Positions 24,470 to 32,050 of a stretch of 45,993 bases of DNA are shown piece after piece; position 1 is the stretch's first letter; every line of letters starts with the position of its first letter. The position numbers and the translations under genes were made by a program. The DNA is taken from the NCBI GenBank assembly GCA_964418425.1, contig CAYQLT010000019.1:1-45993 (forward strand), in the 5' to 3' direction. This DNA is from CAYQLT01 sp964418425 (GTDB taxonomy: Bacteria > Bacillota > Limnochordia > Limnochordales > Geochordaceae). Below the pieces are notes generated by a model. It did not search any database, was not told where the DNA came from, and worked only from the letters and a program-made list of their open reading frames with translations.

Positions 24470-25147
24470 GTGGGCACGGGCACGGATTCCCGGGTGCGGA
24501 TCCTGATCGTGGACGACCATGAGGTGGTTCGGATCGGGTTGCGCTCGCTTCTGGAGCGGGTGCCCCAGTTTGCGGTCGTGGGCGAGGCCGACTCCGGGGC
24601 GCGGGCCGTGGAGCTGGTCAACGCCTTGCGGCCCGACGTGGTCGTCATGGACATCCGCATGCCGCAGCTCAACGGCGTGGAAGCGTGCCGCATCATCAAA
24701 GAGCGGCACCCTCAGGTGAAGGTCATCATGCTCACCTCTTACCCCGACGACGAGATGGTGTTCGGGGCGGTCATGGCGGGGGCCAGCGGCTACGTGCTCA
24801 AACAGGTGGGTTCCACCGAGCTCATCGAGGCCATTCGGACGGTGGCCCAGGGCGAGTCCTTGCTGGATCCTTCCATCACGGGCAAGGTGCTGGAGCGCAT
24901 GCGCTCCCTGGGAAGCGACGAGGGCCCGCCCCACGACCACCTCAACCCCCAGGAGCGGCGGATCCTGGCCCTCATCGCGGAGGGGAAGACCAACCGGGAG
25001 ATCGCCGAGACCCTTTACCTCAGCGAAAAGACTGTCCGGAACTACGTCAGCATGATCCTCAGCAAGCTGGGCCTGGCCAACCGGGCGGAGGCGGCGGCCT
25101 ACGCGGTGCGGCACAACCTGGCCCGGCTGCCGGAAAGCCGGTCCTAG
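24470..25147 (+). CDS. NarL/FixJ-family response regulator
   Basis: Cognate regulator of the kinase 19 nt upstream. The receiver domain (about 9-125) has the acidic pair in LIVDDHEVVR, the phospho-acceptor Asp61 in VVVMDIRMPQ, Thr/Ser in MLTSYPDDE and Lys in YVLKQV. The LuxR-type HTH (about 155-215) reads LNPQERRILALIAEGKTNRE and on to KTVRNYVSMILSKLGLANRA. At 225 residues it is the standard size and resembles DevR/LiaR. The GTG at 24470 is used, with GGGAGG about 12 nt upstream. Targets are not evident; no conserved direct repeats were spotted before the glucan genes. Confidence 0.94.
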   Translation: MGTGTDSRVRILIVDDHEVVRIGLRSLLERVPQFAVVGEADSGARAVELVNALRPDVVVMDIRMPQLNGVEACRIIKERHPQVKVIMLTSYPDDEMVFGAVMAGASGYVLKQVGSTELIEAIRTVAQGESLLDPSITGKVLERMRSLGSDEGPPHDHLNPQERRILALIAEGKTNREIAETLYLSEKTVRNYVSMILSKLGLANRAEAAAYAVRHNLARLPESRS

Positions 25148-25198
25148 GAGCGTTCGCCGCAGCGTTCGCCCGAACCGTCGGGGAGGGAAGTGGCGCCC

Positions 25199-25918
25199 GT
25201 GAGTTTTCTGTCGGTGGTGCTGCCGCTGGTGACGGCGGCGGTGAGCCTGGTGTTTGCCGGCCTGGTGCTACAGCGCTACGCGGCGCGGCGCCGTTCGCTC
25301 TCCCACCTCCTGTGGGGGATCGGCCTGGTCTTGTACGCCATCGGCGCGTACACCCAGGCGCATCATTCGCTGTTCGGCTTCAGCCCGGGGGTCTTCCGGC
25401 TGTGGTACCTGTCGGGCGCGGTGCTGGTGGCCGCCTACCTGGGGCAGGGGACCGCCTATTTGCTCCTGCGCCGGCCGTGGGCCCACGGCCTGATGGCGGT
25501 TCTGGCCCTCGGCAGCATCTACGCCGCCTGGCGCGTCGTGACGGCTCAGCTGGACCCGGCGGCGGCAGGGGGGCCCGAACTCACCGGGCAGGTCATCGTC
25601 ACCCCGGGGGTGCGGGTGCTGACACCCTTCTTCAACATCTACGGCACCCTCTGGCTGGTGGGCGGCGCGCTTTACTCCGCCTGGTACTTTTACCGGCGGC
25701 GGGAGGCCTATGACCGTATGATCGGCAACGTGCTCATCGCCGCCGGCGCCATGGCCCCGGCCATCGGCGGCACCCTCAACCGTTTCGGGCTGCCCGGGTT
25801 ATACGTGGGCGAACTGGTGGGGGCCGTGGTGATGTACCTGGGGTTCCTGCGGACGCTGCGGCCGGCCGCCGCCCCGCAGCCGGTGGCCGCGGCGGTTCCG
25901 CATCAGACCAGCAGGTAG
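25199..25918 (+). CDS. Polytopic membrane protein of unknown function
   Basis: I do not recognise a family. The protein of about 239 residues has roughly seven hydrophobic segments (for example FLSVVLPLVTAAVSLVFAGL, LLWGIGLVLYAIGAY, LWYLSGAVLVAAYLGQGTAYLLL, LMAVLALGSIYAAW, FFNIYGTLWLVGGALYSAWYF, MIGNVLIAAGAMAPAIGG, LYVGELVGAVVMYLGFL) and short loops. The aromatic-rich helices and lack of a soluble domain recall small 7-TM sensor input domains or quinol-linked proteins. GGAGGG is 11 nt before GTG 25199 and only 2 nt before GTG 25190, so the start is unsettled. It follows the response regulator by about 50 nt and may be part of that signalling unit. Its 3' end overlaps livF on the other strand by 16 nt. 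Confidence 0.8.
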   Translation: MSFLSVVLPLVTAAVSLVFAGLVLQRYAARRRSLSHLLWGIGLVLYAIGAYTQAHHSLFGFSPGVFRLWYLSGAVLVAAYLGQGTAYLLLRRPWAHGLMAVLALGSIYAAWRVVTAQLDPAAAGGPELTGQVIVTPGVRVLTPFFNIYGTLWLVGGALYSAWYFYRRREAYDRMIGNVLIAAGAMAPAIGGTLNRFGLPGLYVGELVGAVVMYLGFLRTLRPAAAPQPVAAAVPHQTSR

Positions 25919-26592
25919 CGCCGCCGGATATCCTCGTTGGCCCGCAGGGCCTCCACCGACCCCTCGAAGCGGATGCTGCCCCGTTCGATGACATAGGCCC
26001 GGTCGGCCAGCTGGAGCGCGGCGGAGAGGTTCTGCTCGGCCAGCAAAACCGCGATCCCCTCCCGCCGCAGTTGCCGGATCGCCTCCACCAGCTGGCGCAC
26101 CACCAACGGGGCCAGGCCCTCCAGGGGTTCATCGAGAAGCAGCAAGCGGGGGTCCGTGAGCAGGGTGCGCGCGATGGTGAGCATCTGCTGCTCCCCGCCG
26201 CTGAGATGGCTGCCCCGTCGGTGCTGCAGGGCTTCCAGGGGGGTAAACAGCTCGAAGACGGACCGCAGGCTCCAGCGGCCGCCCCGGCGGCTGGCGACCT
26301 CCAGGTTTTCCCGAACGGTCAGGTCCGGGAAGATGCGCCGGTCCTCGGGGACGTAGCCCAATCCCAGGCGAGCCAGCTGGTGCGGGGCCAGGCCACGGGT
26401 CGAGCGTCCCGCGAAGCACACCTCACCCTGGCGGGGCGGGGTGAGGTTCATGATGCTGCGAAGCGTGGTGGTCTTGCCCGCGCCGTTGCGGCCCATCAAA
26501 CAGACCACCTCGCCCGGCCGCACCACCAGGGAGACCCCGAACAGGACGTGGCTGGTTCCGTAGTAGGTATGGATCGCCTCCACCTCGAGCAC
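25903..26592 (-). CDS. livF: Branched-chain amino acid ABC transporter ATPase LivF
   Basis: One of two ATPases that power a Liv-type importer. The 229-residue protein has Walker A GRNGAGKTTT, the Q/H-loop region GYVPEDRRIFPDLTVREN, signature LSGGEQQML, Walker B LLLLDEPLEGLAP and the switch segment VLLAEQN. The short size and the EPLEGLAP form are characteristic of LivF. It is the last gene of a five-gene unit and sits 61 nt after livG. Substrate could be branched-chain amino acids or another amide or amino acid. Confidence 0.94.
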   Translation of the reverse strand: MLEVEAIHTYYGTSHVLFGVSLVVRPGEVVCLMGRNGAGKTTTLRSIMNLTPPRQGEVCFAGRSTRGLAPHQLARLGLGYVPEDRRIFPDLTVRENLEVASRRGGRWSLRSVFELFTPLEALQHRRGSHLSGGEQQMLTIARTLLTDPRLLLLDEPLEGLAPLVVRQLVEAIRQLRREGIAVLLAEQNLSAALQLADRAYVIERGSIRFEGSVEALRANEDIRRRYLLV

Positions 26593-26653
26593 CGGCTTCT
26601 CTCCCCCAAAGCCCGTCCCGCCCAGAACCTGCGGGCCCGGGCGCCGGCCGCGG

Positions 26654-27433
26654 CTAGACCGGCTCGCCCAGGTAGGCGCTTTGTACCTCCGGATGGGCGC
26701 GCACCGCCTCGGGCGAACCCTGCACCAGGGTTCGGCCCCGGTGCAGCACCATGATGCTGCGGGCGATGCCGAATACCACGTCGATGTCGTGTTCGGTGAA
26801 CAGGACCGTCAGCCCCTCCGAGCGGTGCAGCGCCCGGATGAGGCCGGTGATGTGGGCGCGTTCCTCGGGGGACATGCCCGCCGTCGGCTCGTCCAGCAGC
26901 ATGAGCCGGGGGCGCGTGGCCAGGGCGATGGCGATCTCCAGGAGCTTGCGATCGCCGTGACCCAGCGAAGCGGCCGCCTGACCGGCCCGGCTCGCCAGGC
27001 CCACCCTCTCCAGAAGCTCCCACGTGCGAGCGGAACTCTGTGCGCGGGCTGGGTTCCAGAGGTTCGCGGTGCGGCCCTCGCTGGCAAGGACGGCCACATG
27101 GACGTTGTCGAACACGCTCAGCCGGGGAAACACGTTGGTGAGCTGGAAGGAACGGGCGATGCCCGCGCGGCTGAGCCGGTGGGGCGGCGTCCCCGCGATC
27201 TCCCGGCCGCCGTAGCGGATGCGGCCGCGGGTCGGCCGGAGATGGCCACTGATGCAGTTGAACAGCGTGGTCTTCCCCGCGCCGTTGGGGCCGATGACGG
27301 CCACGATCCCGCCTTGGGGGACCTCCAGCCAGGCGCCCGAAAGGGCTGCAAACCCGTTAAAGTGCATGTGCACGTCTTCAACGCTCAAAAGCATGGCGCC
27401 CGGCCCTTGCTGCGACATGGCCGGGGCGCTCAC
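26654..27433 (-). CDS. livG: Branched-chain amino acid ABC transporter ATPase LivG
   Basis: Second ATPase of the importer. It has Walker A GPNGAGKTTLFNCISG, the LivG-typical ARSFQLTNVFPRLSVFDN, signature LGHGDRKLLEIA, Walker B LMLLDEPTAGMSPEE and switch VLFTEHDID. The GTG at 27433 overlaps the livM stop by four bases (GTGA) and gives 259 residues; in-frame ATGs at 27418 and 27394 are possible, and homology only begins at the latter. The signature lacks the canonical SGG, as is common in LivG proteins. Confidence 0.94.
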   Translation of the reverse strand: MSAPAMSQQGPGAMLLSVEDVHMHFNGFAALSGAWLEVPQGGIVAVIGPNGAGKTTLFNCISGHLRPTRGRIRYGGREIAGTPPHRLSRAGIARSFQLTNVFPRLSVFDNVHVAVLASEGRTANLWNPARAQSSARTWELLERVGLASRAGQAAASLGHGDRKLLEIAIALATRPRLMLLDEPTAGMSPEERAHITGLIRALHRSEGLTVLFTEHDIDVVFGIARSIMVLHRGRTLVQGSPEAVRAHPEVQSAYLGEPV

Positions 27434-28452
27434 GCCTGCTCCGCCTCCGGCACCGCCCGCGCGGGATCCCCCAAACCGGCCGGCCCCCGCATCCGGGCGT
27501 GGCCCAAAAGCCCGTCGGGAAGGAACAGCACTACCGCCAGCAGGAGCAAGCCCAGCACCAGAAGCCAGTTCTGCGTATAGATGTCCAGGTACGTGCGCAA
27601 CATCACGATGGCCACCGCTCCCACCGTCGGCCCCCAGAAGGTGTACAGGCCCCCCAGCAGGCACATGATGAGCGCCTCCGCCGAAAGCGGCCAAAACAGC
27701 AAGCCGGGCGAGACAGACCGCTCCACCACCACGAACAGACCGCCGGCCAGCCCCGAGAAGAGCCCGGCCAGGCTCAGGGCCGCCAGGCGGTGGCGCCGCA
27801 CATCGATGCCCACGCTCTCAGCGCGCTGCGGGTTGTCCCGGATCGCCGTCAACGCCAGCCCGAAAGGGGAGTCGACCAGACGGCGCAGCGCCCAGAGGGC
27901 GACCGCGGTCACCGCCACGACCAGGTAGAACGAGCCGGAGAGGCTGGCCAGGCTCGGGGGGATCGGGATCCCGTGAATCCCGTCGTCCCCTCCGGTGAAC
28001 GAGTACCAGCGGTACACCACCGCCCAGAAGAGCTGGCCGAGCGCCAGCGTCATCATCCCGAAGTAAAGCCCGCGCAGCCGCACGGCCAGCCATCCGACCG
28101 CCCAGGCAGCCGCCGCGCCCACCACGGGCGCCAGCACAAGCCCCGCGCCAAACGGCCACAAGCCCCGCACCACCGCCAGCGCGACCGCGTAGGCCCCCAG
28201 CCCGAAGAAGGCCCCCTGATGCAGCTGGAGCATCCCGCCGAAGCCCAAGACCAGGTTGAGGCTGGTGGCGAACAGGGCCTGCACCGCCATCACCGAAGCA
28301 AGGTAGACGAGGTACGGCGAGGCGATGGCGGGAAGGCCTGCCAGCGCCGCCCCGCCCACCGCCGCCAGGACCCAGCCCGCCGCCCTCCGGGGCAGCGCCG
28401 CGCCGGCGGCATGCGGCCGCGCTCCGGACGCCCGCCTCCACGCCCGGCTCAC
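27430..28452 (-). CDS. livM: Branched-chain amino acid ABC transporter permease LivM
   Basis: Membrane-spanning subunit. The 340-residue protein has about eight to ten hydrophobic segments. The family stretch GMLQLHQGAFFGLGAYAVAL and the cytoplasmic coupling loop LTAIRDNPQRAESVGIDV fit LivM, as does the late segment FSGLAGGLFVVVERSVSPGL. The N-terminal 25 residues are basic. The GTG at 28452 has no good ribosome binding site. It lies 60 nt after livH and overlaps livG. Confidence 0.93.
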   Translation of the reverse strand: MSRAWRRASGARPHAAGAALPRRAAGWVLAAVGGAALAGLPAIASPYLVYLASVMAVQALFATSLNLVLGFGGMLQLHQGAFFGLGAYAVALAVVRGLWPFGAGLVLAPVVGAAAAWAVGWLAVRLRGLYFGMMTLALGQLFWAVVYRWYSFTGGDDGIHGIPIPPSLASLSGSFYLVVAVTAVALWALRRLVDSPFGLALTAIRDNPQRAESVGIDVRRHRLAALSLAGLFSGLAGGLFVVVERSVSPGLLFWPLSAEALIMCLLGGLYTFWGPTVGAVAIVMLRTYLDIYTQNWLLVLGLLLLAVVLFLPDGLLGHARMRGPAGLGDPARAVPEAEQA

Positions 28453-28512
28453 GGTCTTGCGAGCGGAGCGCTGCAGCTCTGCCAGAACCGTCCCCTCCCG
28501 GCACCCGGCCGG

Positions 28513-29397
28513 CTACCAGGCGGACTTGAGCAGGCCCGAGGGCCGCCACGCCAGGATGGCGGCTCCCAGCACGAAAGGGAAGACCAGGGAAAACCGGGGG
28601 AGCAAAAGCACCCCGAGCGCCTCGCCCACGCCGAAGATCATGGCGCAGGCCAGCGATCCCCAGACGTTGCCCAGCCCACCCAGGATGACCACCAGGAAGG
28701 CCTGCACGATCATGAAGGCATCCATGCCCTGGACGATGTTGGTGGTGGGGGCCACCAGCACCCCCGCAAGGCCGGCGAGGTATCCACCCAGGGCGAAAAC
28801 GCCGGCGAACACCCGGCTGCTGTTGAGTCCGAGGGCATCCACCATCTCCCGGTCAAAGGCGGTGGCCCGGCAGATCCGCCCCAGCCGGGTTCGGGCGAGG
28901 AAAACCCACAAGAAAGCCGCCACCGCCGGCCCGACGGCCAGCACCAGCAGCTGATAGCGGGGAACGCTCACCCCCCACAGCTCCACGGCCCCCGCCCACC
29001 CGGGAGGCGGTGCCACCGAACGAAAGCCCCTCCCCCAAAGCACGGTGACGCCGTCCGTGAAGATGAGCACCAGCGCGTACGTCAGCAACAGCTGCATGAG
29101 GTGCTCACGGCCGTAGACGAACCGCAAAAGTCCTCGCTCGATGGCCAGGCTCACCGCCGCCGTTGCCAGGGGCACCAGCAGCAGGGCGATCCAGAAGCTG
29201 GACGCCATGGGCGCCAGTGCCTGGGACAGGCTGTAGGTCAGGAAGGCGCCCACCATGTACAGCGAACCGTGGGCGAAGTTCACCACCCGCAGCACGCCCA
29301 GGATGACGGTCAGGCCCGCCGCGATGAGGAAGAGGATCATGGCCCGGCTGAGGCCCAACAGCAGCTGGCCTGCCAGGGCCGCCCCCAGCCCCGTCAT
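28513..29397 (-). CDS. livH: Branched-chain amino acid ABC transporter permease LivH
   Basis: Partner permease of LivM. The 294-residue protein has about eight hydrophobic segments and LivH motifs: LTVILGVLRVVNFAHGSLYM near the N-terminus, CRATAFDREMVDALGLNSSR as the coupling loop, and FLVVILGGLGNVWGSLACA near the end. The ATG at 29397 is 21 nt after the solute-binding-protein stop, with GGAGGGG about 11 nt upstream. The arrangement LivK-H-M-G-F is the standard order. Confidence 0.94.
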   Translation of the reverse strand: MTGLGAALAGQLLLGLSRAMILFLIAAGLTVILGVLRVVNFAHGSLYMVGAFLTYSLSQALAPMASSFWIALLLVPLATAAVSLAIERGLLRFVYGREHLMQLLLTYALVLIFTDGVTVLWGRGFRSVAPPPGWAGAVELWGVSVPRYQLLVLAVGPAVAAFLWVFLARTRLGRICRATAFDREMVDALGLNSSRVFAGVFALGGYLAGLAGVLVAPTTNIVQGMDAFMIVQAFLVVILGGLGNVWGSLACAMIFGVGEALGVLLLPRFSLVFPFVLGAAILAWRPSGLLKSAW

Positions 29398-29418
29398 GAC
29401 CTGCCGGCCCCTCCAAGC

Positions 29419-30648
29419 CTACCTGCGGCGAGCACGCTCGATGTCCTCGACGGGAGGCACCACCTCCGAGCCCGCCAGCTCCACGATGTCCCCCGCGATG
29501 GGGTACGGGTAGGCAGGGGAGCGGGTGGTGGTTCCGAAAAAGACCGGCTGCACCATCAGGTGGTCGTAGGCCCGGATGCTCACCGGCCCGATGGGCGACG
29601 GCAGCGTCAGCCCCTCCACGGCGTCGATGAACGCCTCCGTGTCCAGTGAACCCGCCTTGCGGAACCCCTCTGCGATGAACCGCCCCGTCATGTACCCGGA
29701 GAACGCAAAGCCGTTGGGGTAGCGGCCGTACGCCTGCAGGAAGCGCTGCGCGAACTCCCGGTTGGCCGGGGTATCGGGGTAGTAATGGTAGTACCCGTTG
29801 GTGCCGTACAGGCCGGAGGGCGCCTCATCCCCCAGCGGTTCCAGCACCGCCCTGTCCGTGATGGTGTGCACCCAAACCGCCATCTGCCGGTTCAGGCCGG
29901 CGGTGCTGACCGCCTTGGCGGAACCGGTGATGTCGGCTCCACCTACCGCCAGCACCAGCACCTCCGGGCGGGCCGCCGCGATGGCTGTCAGGTACGGAGC
30001 GAAGTCGCGCTCGCCCACAGGCCACCATGACTCGCCCAGCTTCTCCACGTCCGGCCGGAACTGCTTGAGATACGTCCAAAAGCTGTTGGCGATGGCGTGC
30101 CCGTACTCGTAGTCGCTGCCGGCGATCCAGTAGCGGGAGTAGGGCAGGCGAGCCATCTGGACGGCGCCGGCCCGGCCGGACATGGCCGTATTGGGGATGG
30201 TTTGAAAGACGTAACGGTGCCCTTCGGCCCCCGTGATCCGCTCGCTCTGGGAGATCCAGACGAAAAACGGCACCCGGAACTCCCTGGCCAGCCGGGAGAC
30301 GGCCAGGGCGGCCGCACTGTTGGTGGTGCCGGCAAGAACCTGCACCCGCTCCCGCAGGATGAGCTCCCTGGCCCGCTGTACGGCCACGTCGGGCCGGAAC
30401 TCGGTATCCCGTGTCACATAGGTCAGGGTCGCCCCCAGCACCCCGGTGCGGTTGGCCTCCTCCACGGCCATCTTGAAGCCCTGCAGCGCGTACTCCGCAA
30501 ACAGCGCCGCCGGGCCCGTGTACGGGTCGATCACCCCGACCTTGATGGTGGCGGCCCCGCCGCTGGCTATGCCGCTCGGGCCCAGTGCCCCCAACAATGC
30601 CAGAGCCAGACCGGCCGCCAGCCGGCTCGCACCCCACCGATCCCGCAC
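29419..30648 (-). CDS. Liv-type periplasmic/extracellular solute-binding protein
   Basis: Captures the substrate for LivHMGF. With the GTG at 30648 (AAGGGGG eight bases upstream) it has 409 residues. It begins with a basic n-region and a hydrophobic stretch (LAAGLALALLGALG), then GAATIKVGVIDPYTGPAALFA, the usual start of a type I receptor-family binding fold. Inner landmarks are VLAGTTNSAAALAVSRLA and RYWIAGSDYEYGHA. The signal region contains no cysteine, so there is no lipobox, which is unusual for a Gram-positive-type binding protein. Relatives serve branched-chain amino acids, amides, urea or aromatic compounds; specificity cannot be read here. The frame is open upstream to 30867, but that part is non-coding. 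The 234-nt gap to the spore-protein gene contains that gene's terminator. Confidence 0.9.
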   Translation of the reverse strand: MRDRWGASRLAAGLALALLGALGPSGIASGGAATIKVGVIDPYTGPAALFAEYALQGFKMAVEEANRTGVLGATLTYVTRDTEFRPDVAVQRARELILRERVQVLAGTTNSAAALAVSRLAREFRVPFFVWISQSERITGAEGHRYVFQTIPNTAMSGRAGAVQMARLPYSRYWIAGSDYEYGHAIANSFWTYLKQFRPDVEKLGESWWPVGERDFAPYLTAIAAARPEVLVLAVGGADITGSAKAVSTAGLNRQMAVWVHTITDRAVLEPLGDEAPSGLYGTNGYYHYYPDTPANREFAQRFLQAYGRYPNGFAFSGYMTGRFIAEGFRKAGSLDTEAFIDAVEGLTLPSPIGPVSIRAYDHLMVQPVFFGTTTRSPAYPYPIAGDIVELAGSEVVPPVEDIERARRR

Positions 30649-30820
30649 CGAAACCGCCCCCTTCCGGCCCGGCGCAGCCGGACGCCACGGGATGGTCCCG
30701 GCGAGCCAGCCGGCCAGGCACAAAGCCAACCGAAGGCGATTATGAACGGTCGGAAGGTTGGTTCGGCGTTCGCAACCGTTTACCTCCCGTTGCCCTGTGC
30801 GTCCCCGACGGGCGCACCTG

Positions 30821-30861
30821 CAAAAACAGAGGGGGCCGGGGGGCTCCCGGCTCCCCCGGCC
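30821..30861 (-). terminator. Rho-independent terminator after the spore-protein gene
   Basis: On the minus strand a 9-bp GC stem (arms at 30861-30853 and 30842-30834, GGCCGGGGG/CCCCCGGCC) with a 10-nt loop is followed by CCCTCTGTTTTTG. It lies 22 nt after the stop of the gene at 30883 and ends the pho/spore-protein transcript before the Liv operon. Confidence 0.7.
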
Positions 30862-30882
30862 GGCCACCCCGGGCCCGTGGGG

Positions 30883-31230
30883 TCAGGTGGTGGCAAACGG
30901 CTGCTGGGACTGGCCTGGCCGGAACTCGGACGGGTTGTGGGCGTGGGTGGCGCCCCGCTGGGCATCCGGCTCCAGGGGCAACGCCGCCCGGAAGCCCGCC
31001 CGCACCCCGGCAGTGGCCTGCTCGGCCAGGGTCTGTTCGGCGGCGGCGATCATGCGGCGCACCATGTTGCCGCCCACAGCGCCGCACTCCCGGGCGCTGA
31101 TGTTGCCCCAGTAACCCGTCTTGTACTCGGGGTTGATGTTGAGCTCCGACGCCACTTCGTACTTGAAGCGGTCCAGAGCGCCGCCGGCCTCCCGGATCAA
31201 CGGGCGGTTGCGCTGCTGGCCCTCGGCCAC
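30883..31230 (-). CDS. Alpha/beta-type small acid-soluble spore protein with long tail
   Basis: Coats and protects DNA in dormant spores. Residues 21-66 carry the family core: RFKYEVASELNI, then GYWGNISARECGAVGGNMVR. YEVASEL resembles the site cut by the germination protease GPR. The GTG at 31230 is chosen over the one at 31239 because GGGAGGTGAG lies five bases upstream of it. At 115 residues it is much longer than the usual 60-75; the last 45 residues are Ala/Pro/Gln-rich with no known motif. It follows phoU by 44 nt and is ended by a terminator. It is the clearest sign that the organism forms endospores. Confidence 0.92.
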   Translation of the reverse strand: MAEGQQRNRPLIREAGGALDRFKYEVASELNINPEYKTGYWGNISARECGAVGGNMVRRMIAAAEQTLAEQATAGVRAGFRAALPLEPDAQRGATHAHNPSEFRPGQSQQPFATT

Positions 31231-31274
31231 GGTTCTCACCTCCCGGGCGCTAGGCTCACCCGCCCGGGCCGGAG

Positions 31275-31997
31275 CTACCCATGCAAGTTCGGGTGGGCCT
31301 GGGCCCGGCTGGAGCCGCCCAGGATGCGTTCCTTCATCTGGTGGGCCAGGCGCTTGCCGGTCACCATGTAGATGACGCGCTCGGCGATATTGGTGGCATG
31401 GTCGGCGATGCGCTCCAGGTAGCGAGCCGCAAAGGCCAGGTGAATCGCCTGGCGCACTCCCTGCGGCTCGGACGGGCGGCCCAGCACGAAAGCCATCAGC
31501 TCTTCGTAGAGGGAGGAAAAGGCTTCGTCCACCGGGTCGTCGGCACGAACCACCGCCTCTGCCAGCTCCACGTCCCGGTTGACGAAGGCGTCCAGGCTCT
31601 CCCGCAGCATGCGCTGCGTCAGCCCCGCCATCCGGCTCAGATCCATCGGCAGCCTGGCAGGCGGCTCCTTTGCCAGGCGCACCGTCATCTCCGCGATATT
31701 GGTGGCGTAGTCCGCAACCCGCTCCAGATCCGTGATGACCTTGAGAACCGTACCGATGGTACGCAGATCGCCGGCCAGGGGCTGCTGGAGCGCGATCAGC
31801 CGCATGCAGCGCTCCTCGAGCTCGACCTCCAGCCGATCCACCAGATCATCCTCTTCGATGACCTGGCGGGCCAGCTCCTGATCCCGGTCCTGCAGGGACT
31901 GCACGGAAAGGTGGACCGCCTTCTCGACCAGCGTGCCCATCCGCAGGATCTCCTGTTGCAACGCGGCCAGCGCCTGGTCAAAGGAGCTTCGCCCCAT
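31275..31997 (-). CDS. phoU: Phosphate signalling protein PhoU
   Basis: Peripheral protein that links phosphate uptake (Pst) to PhoR and damps Pho signalling. The 240-residue protein is all-helical with two repeats. Each holds the metal-cluster motif, first LKVITDLERVADYATNIAE, then ARYLERIADHATNIAERVIY. The ATG at 31997 has AAAGGGGGGGG upstream, whereas the frame extends to 32054. It lies 53 nt after phoR. No pst genes occur in the window, so PhoU here is grouped with the sensor rather than the transporter. Confidence 0.95.
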   Translation of the reverse strand: MGRSSFDQALAALQQEILRMGTLVEKAVHLSVQSLQDRDQELARQVIEEDDLVDRLEVELEERCMRLIALQQPLAGDLRTIGTVLKVITDLERVADYATNIAEMTVRLAKEPPARLPMDLSRMAGLTQRMLRESLDAFVNRDVELAEAVVRADDPVDEAFSSLYEELMAFVLGRPSEPQGVRQAIHLAFAARYLERIADHATNIAERVIYMVTGKRLAHQMKERILGGSSRAQAHPNLHG

Positions 31998-32050
31998 CGC
32001 CGCCCCCCCCTTTCCAACACACTCACTATACGCCCGGTGCCCGCAGGGCC

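Noticed and set aside
27499..29649. Open frame of about 700 codons on the plus strand
   Set aside because: It is antisense to livM and livH; the product is a low-complexity Gln/His/Arg/Pro string typical of a shadow of hydrophobic codons.
31230..31330. Sigma-G promoter for the spore-protein gene (CATGGGTA near 31283)
   Set aside because: The -10-like string is there, but no GNATR-type -35 lies at the proper distance, so support is too weak.
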